Positions 19,201 to 27,971 of a stretch of 64,000 nucleotides of DNA are shown here, piece by piece. The stretch comes from Candidatus Undinarchaeales archaeon. GTDB taxonomy: Archaea; SpSt-1190; JASMDC01. The stretch is taken from NCBI GenBank assembly GCA_030753015.1, contig JASMDC010000003.1:90780-154779 (forward strand), read 5' to 3'. The notes below the pieces were generated by a model. That model made no database searches and was not told the origin of the DNA. It saw nothing but the letters and a program-made list of their open reading frames with translations. Within the stretch, counting starts at the first letter, position 1. Each line of letters starts with the position of its first letter. The position numbers and the translations under genes are program-made.

Positions 19201-22200
19201 GAGGTGACGGTCGTGCTAGCGCACGAGGTGAAGTCCACGATGCCGGTGCAGGTGCGGCACGTGCCTGCGACGCACTGGCCAACGGCGCATTCGCCCGCGG
19301 TGACGCACGCCTGCCCGGCCTTCTTCTTGCATCGGTTGTCCTTGCATGTGAAGGTGGGATCGCAGTTGCAGTCGACCGTGCATCCCTCGTCCTGCCCCTT
19401 GTGCCGGTTGCATCCGCCGGAGCAGCAATAGCCGTCGTCAACGGTACCGGTCTTGCACTGGGTGTCGACGCTCTTGCCCCCACAAGAGCCGCACACGTAG
19501 TTACCACCAGCGGTCTGTTGGACACACACGTCGCTAGCGCACTGGTCACCTGATATGCACGCCTCTCCGTTCTTCCGCTTACATTGGAATCCGGTACAGA
19601 GGAACTGATCCTTGCACTGGCAGTCCTCGGTGCAAGCGTCCCCCAGTTCGCCGGGTGAGACGCACTCGTCCGCGCAGCACCAGCCGTTGGCCACCGCCTG
19701 GGTGTCGCAGGCGTTCGTCTTGCCCTTCCCTACGCAGGTCCCGCACACATCGTTAACGCATACGCTGCTGGAGCAGTCCTCACCATGGATGCAGTTCTGA
19801 CTGTTTTTGAGCTTGCAGAGCAGTCCCGTGCAGGAGTACTGGTCCTGGCACTGACAGTCGGCACCACATCCGGCGTCGAGCGCGCCGTGGGTCACGCATG
19901 CGCCCTCACAGCACCAGCCGTCGAGGATGGTGGCGGTCTTGCACTGGGATGAAATTGCCTTGCCGGCGCATGTACCACACGTACCGGCCACGCACACACC
20001 ACTTGAGCACTCGGCCCCACTCGTGCATGTCTGGCCGTCCTTGAGCTTGCACTTATCACCTCCAGCATCATCGGTGCACGCCAGCGTGTTCTTGCATTGG
20101 CAGCTCTTGACGCAGGCCGCGTCAAGGAGCAGGAGTTCTCCAGGAGTGTAACAGGCGTCGGCGCAGCAGGATCCCTGTGTACCTTGGTTCTCGTAGCACA
20201 CATGGTCCTCGACGCAGGTAGTCGTAGAGCATAGGTTGAGCCCTACGTCACAGATGGCATTACAGCAAACTGATCCGCACACTGTCCCGATGTTGGCACC
20301 GGCGATCTTGCAGATGTCGCCCGTGTCGTCAGGTCCACAGGTGCTATCGGTCCGGCATATACCGCTGGCGCACTGCCCGCTGTCCGTGCAGCTCTGGCCG
20401 TCGTTCTTCTTGCATTTGTTGCCCGCGCACTGCATACCCACCTTGCACTCGCAGTTCTGGACGCAGTCCTCTCCCGTCTCCTTCGGGCTGACGCAAGCAC
20501 CGGCACAGCACCAGCCGTCGGAGAACGTCGGTGTCATGCACCCCGTGCTGATGTCGGTCTTTCCCACACAAGTACCGCATATGCCGCTCACGCAGGCGCC
20601 CGAGGCGCACGCGGTGCCGTTCGTGCATCCCTGGCCTGCCGCCATTCGACACTTGTTGTCCGTGGCTACGGCGCACTCCAGGTTCGCACCGCACTCGCAG
20701 TGCTCTTCACAGTCCTTCTCATACCCCTTGCGGTCGGTCGTGAGGAAGCACTGGTCGGCGCAGCAGCTCCCGTACTTCTTAACACCGCTCACCAGCTTCA
20801 TGCAGGCGTGTCCTAGGCCGCATTCGTTGCATACATCGCTGTCGGAATCGCAGTACCCGTTACAGCACTCATCGTGGCAGACGAGCCCGTCGATGTTCGT
20901 GTCGACCTTGCAGAGGTCGCCCTGGCCCGAGTTCGTGGCGCAGGCGGCTCCACCGGCAGAGCACACCTTCGAGTCACAATCCGTGCTCTGGGAACAGGTC
21001 TGGCCTCCGGTGAGCTTGCACAGTCCTATACCGAACGAACAGCTTAGCTCGGTATCGCCCTGGCAGTTGCAGTTGCCGGTACATACGCCGTTGAGGGGGA
21101 CCGCGTCGACGCACTCGCCGTTGCAGCACCACCCGCTCTGCGTGTTGCCGGACTGGCACGACACCTTGTCCTGGGTGCACTCTTCGCACAGGCCGTCCAC
21201 GCATATGTTCGTACCGCACTGGTTCCCCTGGGTGCAGGGCTGGCCGCTCTTGGTCTTGCATATTCCACCCGTGCACTCGAGCTGGGCCGTCTCATCGCAC
21301 TCACAGGTCACCTGGCACACCTGGCCAAGGGGCTGCTTCTCCGCCTGGCGGATGCAATTGTTGTTGCAGCACTTCCCCTGCTGCCCGCCCTGGCCGCCGT
21401 CGCTCTCGTAGCAGGTGGCACCCGCGTTCGCGCAATTTGCACCGCAGGTGTAGGGCGTGGTTCCCGTGTTGCAGGTGTTGGCGCAGCAGACATCGTTGCA
21501 CACCGATCCTGCGTGAGTCCCTCCGAGCATGCACTTGGATCCCGTCGTGGGCGTCCCGCATTTGCCCGCCGCGTCGCAGAGCTCTGAGGAACATTGGGCG
21601 CTGTCCGTGCAGGTCTGGTCGTTCTTCAGTTTGCAGAGCTTGTTCCCTTCGGCCCCGACGCACTGCATCGTGGTCTCGCAGTGACAGTCCGAGGTGCATT
21701 GTGCGTCCAGCCCCTGCGGTGCCACGCACTGGACCCCGCAGCACCAGCCGTCGTCCACGCCATCACGGCTACATGTCGTGAAGTCGCTCCCCCCGCAAGC
21801 GCCGCACATCCCGTCCACACACACACCGCTAACGCACTGGTCCCAGGAGGTGCAGGTCTGGCCGTCGACCTTCTTGCACTTCTTGTTCCCGACGGCCCCC
21901 GCGCACAGGTAGTTGTTCAGGCAGTGGCAGTCGGCGGTGCACGAACCGTCCAGACTCTTGGGCTCCACGCACTCAGCACCGCAGCACCAGCCCGTGAGGG
22001 CCCCTGCGCTGCACTCCTTCTTGGTGGTCCCGGCCCCGCATGTTCCGCACTTGTAGCTGTCCTGCGTCATCTCGATGCACACGCTGCTGGCACATTGGTT
22101 GCCCGCGGAACAGGTCCGGTCGTCCTTCAGCTTGCACGCAAGGAGCGTGCACACGAAATCACCCTTGCACTGACAGTCTGCGGCACAGATGCCGTCGAGC

Positions 22201-25200
22201 CCCTTACGCTCGTCTTCCGTGTAGCATCCCGTTTGGCAGCAGATGCCCGGGGTTCCGGAGCCCTCATAGCACTCCACCCAGACGTTGTTGCATGTATTGA
22301 CGCAGGCCTTCGTCGCACCGAAGCAGAAGTTGGGCATCCCGCAGCATTGACCGCCGCAGGCCGTTCCCTTGGTACCGGGGTACTGGACGTAACACTTTGA
22401 TGGGGATGTGAGCCCGCCGTTGCACACCTGGGGGTCCACGGCGCAGATGCTGTTGGCACAGTCCAGGCTCTTCTCGCAGGCCTGAGTCTCCTTGAGCTTG
22501 CAGAAGCCCTCGGTGCATTGAAAGGTCTCCTCACAGTAGCAGTCACTGACGCACGCCGCTCCTAGCCCTTGGCGTACCCGACAAGCATTATCGCAGCACA
22601 AACCGTTGAATCCGTCGCCCTCACATGCCACGCCAGCGTTCCCGGCGGTACATGCACCGCATTTATAGGTGCCGCCATCGCTGACGCAAAGGCCGGAGGA
22701 ACACTGGGACCAGGAGGAACAGGTCCGACCGTTCTTGTACAGGCACTTGTTCCCCGTGCACGAGTACTCGGTCTTGCACTGACAGCCAGCGTTGCATGCA
22801 TCGAACAGCCCACCCCGCTCATCGAGCGTGAAACACTCGTTCTGGCAACATACTCCCTCTGTGCCGGCACCTTCGTAGCAGGTCGCACCGACCACCCCGC
22901 AGAGCACGACGCACTGGTCGTTGATGCAGAACGAAGGCAGCCCGCAACACTTATCCTGGCACACGGTCCCCTTTGTGGGATCGTCCATGAAACACTGGTT
23001 CGGACTGACCAGCGCCCCGTTGCACACGCCATCAAGGCTGCATAGCTTCTGGGAACAGTCGTCGCTCTGCGTGCAGCTCTGGCCCTCCTTGAGCTTGCAC
23101 TTCTTCCCCGCCCCCGTGTCCGTGCAGCCGAAGGCCTCGCCGCAGTTGCAGTTCTGGGCACAAGCACCGTCCTGGCTGACCGGGGCAGTGCAGGCGCCGG
23201 TACAGCACCAACCGGTGACGCCATCAGCGGTGCAGTTGAAGCTCGTGTCCTTCCCGGCACAGCCTCCGCACACGTAGGCGCCGCCCGCTGTCCCCATGAC
23301 GCACTCGCCGCTGGCGCACTGGGACCAGGTGGTGCAGGCCTCCCCGTCCTCCTTCTTGCACTTGTTCCCCGCGCACTGGAGCCCATCCTCGCATTCGCAG
23401 TGGTCCGTGCAGTCCTCGTCGAGTCCCAGGGGTGTGACACACTGGTTGAGGCAGCACCAGCCTGTGGCGGTCTCCGATTTACATGCATAGGTCAGGTCCT
23501 TCCCATCACAAGTGCCGCAGGTGTAATCGCCACCAGGTGTAGCCTGGACACACGCACCGCTGGCACACTCCGACCAGACCGTGCACGGGCCGCCCACCTC
23601 CTTCTTGCACTTCTTGTTGTTCTCCGGACCCGTGCATATTAGGCCTCCCGTGCACTGGCATGTAACCGTGCAGGACTCGCCGGAAGGCAACCGCTCAACG
23701 TCACGGACACACCCGTCGTTGCAGCACTTACCTTCTTGGCCGCCCTGGGAGCCCACGGTCTTGTAGCAGGTCGCTCCTCCGATAGCGCAGCCCGTCCCGC
23801 AGGTGTCGGGATCGGTGCTAGTGTCGCAGATTGTGGCACAACAGGCGTCAGCGCACACGGTCCCCGAGGGATTGCCCGTGAGCATGCACTTGGAGCCCGT
23901 GGCAGGGGTACTGCAGAGGCCGCTCGCGTCGCAGAGACCTGAAGAGCACTGACCGCTATCAGTGCAGGCCTGTCCGTTGACCTTTCTGCAGGTCCTGCTA
24001 CCTTCCTCTCCGGCGCATTCGGTGTTCTCGACGCACTGGCAGTCGGCTGTGCAGGCCGTGCCCACGTCGCCAGGGATTGAACAGGCGTTTGCGCAGCACC
24101 GCCCGTCAGCTATCCCATTGGCGATACAGGCTGTCCCGTCATTCCCTGTGCACGATCCGCAGGTGTCGTCCACACAAACACTGTTGGCGCATTCGGACCA
24201 GGTCGTGCAATCCTGACCGTCCACCCGCTTACACTTGGTGCCCGAACACTCGAAGTTTGCCAGGCAATGGCAGTCCTGCGTGCATCCACTATCGAGACCC
24301 GCGGGGGCGATACACTGGTCATTACAGCACAATCCAATGATGCCCTCGGCCTTGCAGGCGAAGGTCGCGTCCTTGGCCTGACATGAGCCGCATACGTAAT
24401 TACCACCGGCGGTCTGTTGGACGCACACGACGCTGGCACACTCGTCCCAGGCGGTGCAGGGTTCACCTGCAGCAAGGCGGCACGTCTTGCTACCCTCCGG
24501 GCCACCGCATGCGAGCCCGTCCTGGCACTCGCAGGTCTCGGTGCATGAAGTGCCCGCGGCCTTTCTCTCAGCTTCTCGGACGCACTGGTCATTGCAGCAT
24601 GCGCCCTGCTGACCTCCCTGTCCTCCGGCAGTCTCGTAGCAGGTCTCTCCAGCGGAGGCGCAGGCGGTATCGCAGGTGTCGGGTTCGGTTCCCGTGTCGC
24701 AGATGTTGCTGCAGCACGCTTCGTTGCACACTGATCCGGTCGGATTCCCAGAGAGCAGGCAAGCGGCTCCGGTAGCGGGCGTCCCACAGAGGCCTGTGGC
24801 AGCACAGAGCTTCGAAGCGCATTGACCGCTATCGGTGCACGTCTGTCCCGCCTCCTTCTTACAGCCATCGGTAGTGCACTGCAGGTTGGTATTGCACTTG
24901 CATGCCACGCCCCCGCAGTCACCGTCAAGGGCGAGAGGGGCGAAACACGTGTTCTGGCAACACCATCCGTCGGCCACACCTTCCTTGGTGCAGGCCGTGA
25001 GGTCGTCCTGGTCGGCACAGGTGCCACAGGCGCCGTCCACGCACACGCCGCTAGCGCACTCAGTCCCGACCGTACAGGTCTGCTCATTGGCCTTCAGACA
25101 CTTCTTTGAACCTTCTTCCCCAACGCAGTCCAGGTTCGCCTGACAGTGGCAGTCTAGTGTACAGGATCCTTCCGCCGCTACGAGGACGATACATTCGTCA

Positions 25201-25670
25201 TTGCATAGGGAATAGCCATCCTCGCAGGTGGTCGTGGAGCACGCATTTTCAGTGCAAAGGAAATTGATGCAATCCGCCGCCTCGCAGCACTCGCCACCAA
25301 TCATCCAGGTCGTATCGCAGCATATGCCGCCGGTCTTTGCCTTGCACCCGTGAGCGTTGTTGCACTCCTGGCAGTCGTTGCACGTCAAATCGACGCAAAT
25401 CTTATCCGAGCAGGTCTTGCAGTTATCGCATTCGTCGTCGGAACAGCAGTTCTTACCAACGAACCAGAACCCCATACAGCATATACCACCGGTTTTTTCC
25501 ACGCATGCGTGGTCGATAAGATCCTGGCAGGCGGTGCACACGAGGTCAACGCAGGCCCCGTCTTCACAGCTCTGGTCAGCGTTGCAGTCGTCGTTGGTAG
25601 TGCAAGCTGCGGATAAAGTTACCACTAAAAAAAGCACGAGAGCTATAACGGTCCATATGGAGAGTCTCAT
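13278..25670 (-). CDS. giant cysteine-rich surface protein, 4130 aa, C-terminally membrane-anchored
   Basis: A signal peptide (TVIALVLFLVVTLSAAC) leads into an ectodomain of about 3850 residues made of Cys-rich modules; in the first 140 residues about one in five is Cys. From about residue 120 to 2600 a unit of roughly 95-100 residues recurs (pattern GxxCTxxxQCxSGxCVxxxCGTC, GWCCxxxCV, CxCxxxxxC). Later come calcium-binding-like DxDxDG segments (PDYDNDGFADDKDPCP; DRDMDGMPDSEDPCP) and GDGxC/NCxxD units. A beta-sandwich-like stretch (about 3860-3965) precedes one membrane helix (about 3975-3993) and a cytoplasmic Gln/Gly/Tyr tail with two GLHPG and a final GFHP motif. It is probably a disulfide-rich adhesin or cell-surface fibre. 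The ATG overlaps the stop of the upstream gene by 4 nt. Function unknown. Confidence 0.85.
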   Translation of the reverse strand: MRLSIWTVIALVLFLVVTLSAACTTNDDCNADQSCEDGACVDLVCTACQDLIDHACVEKTGGICCMGFWFVGKNCCSDDECDNCKTCSDKICVDLTCNDCQECNNAHGCKAKTGGICCDTTWMIGGECCEAADCINFLCTENACSTTTCEDGYSLCNDECIVLVAAEGSCTLDCHCQANLDCVGEEGSKKCLKANEQTCTVGTECASGVCVDGACGTCADQDDLTACTKEGVADGWCCQNTCFAPLALDGDCGGVACKCNTNLQCTTDGCKKEAGQTCTDSGQCASKLCAATGLCGTPATGAACLLSGNPTGSVCNEACCSNICDTGTEPDTCDTACASAGETCYETAGGQGGQQGACCNDQCVREAERKAAGTSCTETCECQDGLACGGPEGSKTCRLAAGEPCTAWDECASVVCVQQTAGGNYVCGSCQAKDATFACKAEGIIGLCCNDQCIAPAGLDSGCTQDCHCLANFECSGTKCKRVDGQDCTTWSECANSVCVDDTCGSCTGNDGTACIANGIADGRCCANACSIPGDVGTACTADCQCVENTECAGEEGSRTCRKVNGQACTDSGQCSSGLCDASGLCSTPATGSKCMLTGNPSGTVCADACCATICDTSTDPDTCGTGCAIGGATCYKTVGSQGGQEGKCCNDGCVRDVERLPSGESCTVTCQCTGGLICTGPENNKKCKKEVGGPCTVWSECASGACVQATPGGDYTCGTCDGKDLTYACKSETATGWCCLNQCVTPLGLDEDCTDHCECEDGLQCAGNKCKKEDGEACTTWSQCASGECVMGTAGGAYVCGGCAGKDTSFNCTADGVTGWCCTGACTAPVSQDGACAQNCNCGEAFGCTDTGAGKKCKLKEGQSCTQSDDCSQKLCSLDGVCNGALVSPNQCFMDDPTKGTVCQDKCCGLPSFCINDQCVVLCGVVGATCYEGAGTEGVCCQNECFTLDERGGLFDACNAGCQCKTEYSCTGNKCLYKNGRTCSSWSQCSSGLCVSDGGTYKCGACTAGNAGVACEGDGFNGLCCDNACRVRQGLGAACVSDCYCEETFQCTEGFCKLKETQACEKSLDCANSICAVDPQVCNGGLTSPSKCYVQYPGTKGTACGGQCCGMPNFCFGATKACVNTCNNVWVECYEGSGTPGICCQTGCYTEDERKGLDGICAADCQCKGDFVCTLLACKLKDDRTCSAGNQCASSVCIEMTQDSYKCGTCGAGTTKKECSAGALTGWCCGAECVEPKSLDGSCTADCHCLNNYLCAGAVGNKKCKKVDGQTCTSWDQCVSGVCVDGMCGACGGSDFTTCSRDGVDDGWCCGVQCVAPQGLDAQCTSDCHCETTMQCVGAEGNKLCKLKNDQTCTDSAQCSSELCDAAGKCGTPTTGSKCMLGGTHAGSVCNDVCCANTCNTGTTPYTCGANCANAGATCYESDGGQGGQQGKCCNNNCIRQAEKQPLGQVCQVTCECDETAQLECTGGICKTKSGQPCTQGNQCGTNICVDGLCEECTQDKVSCQSGNTQSGWCCNGECVDAVPLNGVCTGNCNCQGDTELSCSFGIGLCKLTGGQTCSQSTDCDSKVCSAGGAACATNSGQGDLCKVDTNIDGLVCHDECCNGYCDSDSDVCNECGLGHACMKLVSGVKKYGSCCADQCFLTTDRKGYEKDCEEHCECGANLECAVATDNKCRMAAGQGCTNGTACASGACVSGICGTCVGKTDISTGCMTPTFSDGWCCAGACVSPKETGEDCVQNCECKVGMQCAGNKCKKNDGQSCTDSGQCASGICRTDSTCGPDDTGDICKIAGANIGTVCGSVCCNAICDVGLNLCSTTTCVEDHVCYENQGTQGSCCADACYTPGELLLLDAACVKSCQCKNTLACTDDAGGDKCKLKDGQTCTSGAECSSGVCVAGTCGTCAGKAISSQCKTATILDGWCCEGACVTHGALDAGCGADCQCQDQYSCTGLLCKLKNSQNCIHGEDCSSSVCVNDVCGTCVGKGKTNACDTQAVANGWCCADECVSPGELGDACTEDCQCKDQFLCTGFQCKRKNGEACISGDQCASDVCVQQTAGGNYVCGSCGGKSVDTQCKTGTVDDGYCCSGGCNRHKGQDEGCTVDCNCDPTFTCKDNRCKKKAGQACVTAGECAVGQCVAGTCRTCTGIVDFTSCASTTVTSGKCCNNICTAPKGLGEGCTFTCQCGSNMECIGAVCKKAAGQPCTSGDQCGTGLCVGAPGESICGTCNTDDFTACKTITISDGWCCGGECAAPQALDGPCDSYCECHQNFACTETGIGKKCKLKKAQTCTLSTDCTSGVCLSNGQCDQAAVGMSCKITAGIDGSVCGNSWAWDTCCAKICDAGTTQCAMTCTEGNTCYEGAGIQGECCTSTCITPPEKGGLNAPCGKDCVCDQTRFTCVDTYGGPNVDTCKKINGQGCESGRDCASKVCVDGTCGTCMGMLAKTPCSTDVLAQGWCCNNQCIYAKPINSPCQRDCECNVGTECHNGLCKLSAGETCTSAALCSSGQCVSSGAYTCGNCVVDGVGCLDENGVIKQCCSNLCNVGWKGVTEPCGNDCECATNMKCAGNPRTCKYVDGQPCTHGNQCQSGYCVDKTGNNGWRCGTCDAAEDNGNKIIDTQGTTGVCCVGNHCTPICRDSDVNGQVDTCNSCEGMAQGSLCYTVAGEGECCNNKCYSSKLPSGQSCNKDCECEAGFCDRNTHLCTDLAGEGALCISDADCQSGLTCIDTDGNGRLDKCSTCNKHGSRKCQEDILSGYCCGGTCKGMLYLSWFPEAECGENPCDGEVKCIAGDWKCNTAGQYKCFQDQSSTCTQTGIFNTGQAANCVPYKCDGTTGKCRTTCVSNDHCLTSYSCIDLTTDGVPETCDTCTGHEASVCDLGGKTGFCCGDACNAPPVAEWTPANRCGEQDCNGAVKCEDDSWVCDTYGDPVCSPDLTLRGQCSNVGAFSSLGDCSPYTCDPSVGQCRTACASSIDCQTQFPCIDIDGQTGLDRCASCSAFGAAACEHLGTSGFCCGNGCEAMSSAQWNPGGGCGLNQCDGGKVTCRESEWLCDTFERHVCNEGRTRTTQCSKLGEYDIPTEDSCGSYICDPTVGTCMTGCTSDIHCTSQCCVLGSCVEKKTKEEGESCEKDCECGGNSVCDPGTKKCSKAVTCPNGQVRNCDASKPICVDDPLKEWLCKPECFPDEAPCVTENSRGFCCAGTCISPRPGFFPGKDCGRLDCGGNVGCNLATGELTCNSFGSICCDSNAPGTCNEVGDCQATSPPCSNQCGGGGSRTFLNYTCHTGLCEAVSSDCSEILFQCNSDRGCVECLDDTHCEDQCQRYSFLNYTCQNFKCEILGADIQDCSTGGSNQICQLPTGCLQCISTEQCQAQYGANYACDFQTLGCKVAKCFKDENCPYTCEQNIYRGQSCNNYICQDKPEQDCKAEGGICTREGCVNCVSDVNCTLTYGTDFGCKGGRCEMLCGNGKCDEGEDCNDCPQDCQCKGTETCDPTTTWAHGCAPDYDNDGFADDKDPCPRDPKNACKPCQGDKDCTDMCHQNVHIEFSCQISVCTPGTEVSCAEMGLICDPAARCVRCGNMTDSNKACKTAFEFTYICADDRCLPDRDMDGMPDSEDPCPTDPTNACTAECPNNVCEATEDCNTCPEDCGCDDGNACSVDRCILGQCIYEASDCGSACETGVCDGDSECMVRSSGGGDCFCEGMCEKGYTCDQSQKCAKAECGDGKCQNECGQCPQDCSIKDCLNNGVCDTSMGENCASAPKDCSCMPGFTCDAQRPESNEIGCYRIACGDKHCDSPDETSGTCCVDCECPGNQKCDPETNSCRGGCGDGECELATECDSCRVDCTPDDCINRKCAPGIGENCRNSADCICDAEIESEATLVMVEKQTKLLSFTVKNTGSLRDAFDITIESDSTLVGLAWTKRLKVNIDVNATFPLSVDVQGHIPGSHVIIINAVPRGLPNKTIIRKVVVAVEQESVLEQIGVLANIKDFIEVIVIIGALFLAVKRRFFPGKAVPVATQGAWQQQQQANYMANQYYGGGGYYGQSGAWRATPANNAQWGGQAGGWGQGQAMQAQAQQAAPPPKKEEPKEELSDAARGLHPGAVSGPSTPGKGLHPGDEGSTSDAKAKKTEEEEDLDYRGFHP
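17900..25250 (-). repeat. tandem coding repeats of the giant Cys-rich protein
   Basis: A protein unit of about 95-100 residues recurs more than twenty times by eye, with diverged DNA but fixed Cys spacing (QCxSGxCVxGxCGTC, then GWCCxxxCVxP, then CxCxxxxxCxGxxCK). A variant unit with GSKCMLxGxxxGTVC and QGGQxGKCCND recurs near 24800, 23850 and 21500. Boundaries are approximate. Confidence 0.7.
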
Positions 25671-26965
25671 TCTATCATCTGCCGTGCCCTCTGGACACGT
25701 TCGAGTGCTGTCTCTAATCGTTGCAGACCTTCTGACAGCGCACCTCCCTGTAACAGCTCAACGCTCTGTGAGAGATCGCTCTGGACCTCGTCCAATAAGA
25801 ATAGCATTCGGGTACTATTTAAGGGTTCCGACGCAGTGTTGCGTTCTTCCTCAATCCATACGCGCCGTCCTGATGGGCTGATCTCAGCCCAGCGTTCCCA
25901 GCGCAACCGGCCCCGCTCACGCCACCCCTCCTCCCATGCTTCTGCGAACTTGCCCTCGCGTACAAGCACATCGAAGCCAGTGGGATCCGCAAGACTGTCA
26001 CGCAGCCATCCGAGAGGCCATTTTTCGTCCACAAGGATCGGTTTCGAGGCAGCGCTCCACGTGGGAAGGTCCTCCAGGGCATGTCCCGCGGAAGCACCGG
26101 CGGGATCCCCCACCAACTCCCGGCGTACGAGAGGTCCGACGCCTCTCCCCCCCACCGTAGCCTCCTCGATCCCACCCATGACGGTTGTGTAGGCGGTCTC
26201 TGTTCCGTCCATGCTCCCCACGACCACCACTTCCGAAAGACGTCCGGCCAAGGATGCGAGCCGAGGGGCATCATCGCAGTGGAGATACATCATGTCGTCG
26301 ACCGGACGCACGGGGAGCGAGAGAGAGGATGCGACCACGGGATCGCAATAGAGGACTGCACGTGTACCCTCGAGGGTAGGCGACAGTGTTGTGAGGGCAC
26401 TGCCACAGAGACCGAGGGAGAGGTCGATACCTGGAGCGAACACTGCCGATGGCCCCAGTCGTCGAACCTCGCTCGCAACTGCTGCTGTAAGCTGACCAGG
26501 GACAAGGAGAAGGGGCGTGGCACTGAGGCCTCGTGCCCGGATCATTGACACCAGGTCGTCCTGGCGAACTATGGCCACCGTGTCAGCTTCCCCCCAGAAG
26601 AACCGCGACACCTCCACGGAAGTACCCGTAGCTGTGGCCCCCCACAAGCGTACAGTGCGCGCATGAGCCGCGAGATCCTCCTCGAGGGCGGGCGGAAGCA
26701 CAGCGGGACCCCCCACGAGCACCACCAGCCGGGGCTTCATCTGCTCAAGCACACCAAGGGAGTGGGACCCAAGGGTGCCGTCCGTTGCGAGCACAGGTGC
26801 TCCCACAAGGCGGGCCGCTTGGGCAGCAAGGGCGCAGTCCAGGTGAGTTGCGGTCGAGCAGATGAGAACGGTGCCCACTTGTGGCCCGACCTGGCTCCCA
26901 ATGCCGGCAAAGGAGGTGCTAAGGAGCAGGAAACAGCAGCAGATTAATGTGCAGGCCCGGCTCAT
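25667..26965 (-). CDS. secreted protein resembling cell wall-binding repeat 2 proteins
   Basis: A signal peptide (CTLICCCFLLLSTSFAG) is followed by alpha/beta repeats. RLVVLVGGPAVLPPALEEDL and VVVVGSMDGTE resemble the CWB2 repeat, and the ADTVAIVRQDDLVS and APVLATDG segments fit too. CWB2 domains bind surface polymers in bacteria and occur in some archaea. The last 100 residues are charged and helical. Its stop overlaps the start of the giant gene, and its own start overlaps the sensor gene stop (both 4 nt), so the three genes form one operon. It may help attach or display the giant protein. The family call is moderately sure. Confidence 0.6.
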   Translation of the reverse strand: MSRACTLICCCFLLLSTSFAGIGSQVGPQVGTVLICSTATHLDCALAAQAARLVGAPVLATDGTLGSHSLGVLEQMKPRLVVLVGGPAVLPPALEEDLAAHARTVRLWGATATGTSVEVSRFFWGEADTVAIVRQDDLVSMIRARGLSATPLLLVPGQLTAAVASEVRRLGPSAVFAPGIDLSLGLCGSALTTLSPTLEGTRAVLYCDPVVASSLSLPVRPVDDMMYLHCDDAPRLASLAGRLSEVVVVGSMDGTETAYTTVMGGIEEATVGGRGVGPLVRRELVGDPAGASAGHALEDLPTWSAASKPILVDEKWPLGWLRDSLADPTGFDVLVREGKFAEAWEEGWRERGRLRWERWAEISPSGRRVWIEEERNTASEPLNSTRMLFLLDEVQSDLSQSVELLQGGALSEGLQRLETALERVQRARQMIE

Positions 26966-27927
26966 CGCCGGAGCGCCCCCCGATTGAGGATGACGCGGTT
27001 GGTCTTGCCGACGGGGGAGCGGGTAATGATACCGCGTTCCTCAAGGCCTGAGAGAATGCGGCTGAGCTTGGCCTTGGAAAAGTCCGTGGTCTTTTGAAGT
27101 TCCTTCTGGAGGGGAGGATCATCAGAGTTCAGGATGGCCTCGATGACAACGCGCTCGTTCTCCTCCATCACTGACAGGATATCCTCTTCCCGCACTTCCT
27201 CCTCTCGATGAAGCTGTCGCACACCTATCGAATAGCCGAGAACGAAGAACGCCACGGCCAGGCCTACGGCCATGGGAGTCCGGTCGGGCGGTGGGGGTAC
27301 CGGCTCTGTGGCAGGGCTCCGCGCTGCTTTCTCGAACCCTACGTAGAAGGTCATCTCCTCTCCAGGTTCAAGGCCTCCCCGTCGCCATTCGAACGAGAGT
27401 TGTCGACCGTCCGTACGCACGATCGCGTTGGGGTAGAGCACTGGCCGGGCCTGGGATGCTCGCCGCTGGAGGCTGACGGGCAGCACAAAGCCCTCCGGTA
27501 GGTGGGCGACGAGCTTGAAGTCGAGCACAGGGTCCTCCGCCCGGTACGTTAAGGAGAAGTCCATCCCTTCTTCCATGCTCCGCACAAGCTCGCCCGTGCT
27601 GAACCTGAGACTGATGTTCACGATCCCCTCGGGAGCCAGCGGCTGCCTGAAAGGAATGACAACCTCCTTGGTATTCCATGGTCCGTCACGCACTGAATGG
27701 GTGAGGTTCCCCTGAGCATCGAAGACCTCCAGATCCTTCATCCCACCCAACAGCGAGAACGTCGTGGAATCGAGGGGCGTGCCCGAAGTGTTCTCCCCCA
27801 CGATATCGATGCGCTCTACACATGTTCCATCCGGTGCGATATCAATATCGATGTAAAGTGAGTGGAAATACATATCGGCCACGGTGGGAGTAAGCAGGAG
27901 GAACGCCACGAGTAGCCAAGCTCGCAT
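26962..27927 (-). CDS. membrane-anchored sensor with cytoplasmic winged-helix domain
   Basis: The order is: signal peptide (WLLVAFLLLTPTVA), extracellular beta-rich region (20-220) ending in a Pro-rich stretch, one membrane helix (PMAVGLAVAFFVLGYSIGV), then a C-terminal winged helix (NERVVIEAILNSDDPPLQKEL ... LSRILSGLEERGIITR). This layout is known from archaeal one-component membrane regulators. As first gene of the operon with the CWB2-like and giant Cys-rich genes, it probably senses an envelope state and controls them. Start ATG 27927 lies about 30 nt after a strong TATA box. Confidence 0.75.
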   Translation of the reverse strand: MRAWLLVAFLLLTPTVADMYFHSLYIDIDIAPDGTCVERIDIVGENTSGTPLDSTTFSLLGGMKDLEVFDAQGNLTHSVRDGPWNTKEVVIPFRQPLAPEGIVNISLRFSTGELVRSMEEGMDFSLTYRAEDPVLDFKLVAHLPEGFVLPVSLQRRASQARPVLYPNAIVRTDGRQLSFEWRRGGLEPGEEMTFYVGFEKAARSPATEPVPPPPDRTPMAVGLAVAFFVLGYSIGVRQLHREEEVREEDILSVMEENERVVIEAILNSDDPPLQKELQKTTDFSKAKLSRILSGLEERGIITRSPVGKTNRVILNRGALRR

Positions 27928-27950
27928 TACGTCGGGGGAACGCGTCCAAG

Positions 27951-27966
27951 CTTTTTATTTATATAC
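27951..27966 (-). promoter_or_regulatory. strong TATA box of the sensor/giant-protein operon
   Basis: On the reverse strand GTATATAAATAAAAAG lies 24-39 nt before the ATG at 27927. The predicted transcript is nearly leaderless. Confidence 0.6.
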
Positions 27967-27971
27967 AAGCA

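Noticed and set aside
14021-25090. Many long open frames on both strands across the giant gene (for example 15075-16490 and 20236-21411)
   Set aside because: They are shadows of a Cys-rich repetitive gene; their products are biased (Ala/Val- or Ser/His/Pro-rich) and lack starts, promoters or known domains.
17900-25250. CRISPR-like array
   Set aside because: The repeats are coding, diverged in DNA, with a period near 300 nt and no fixed spacers.
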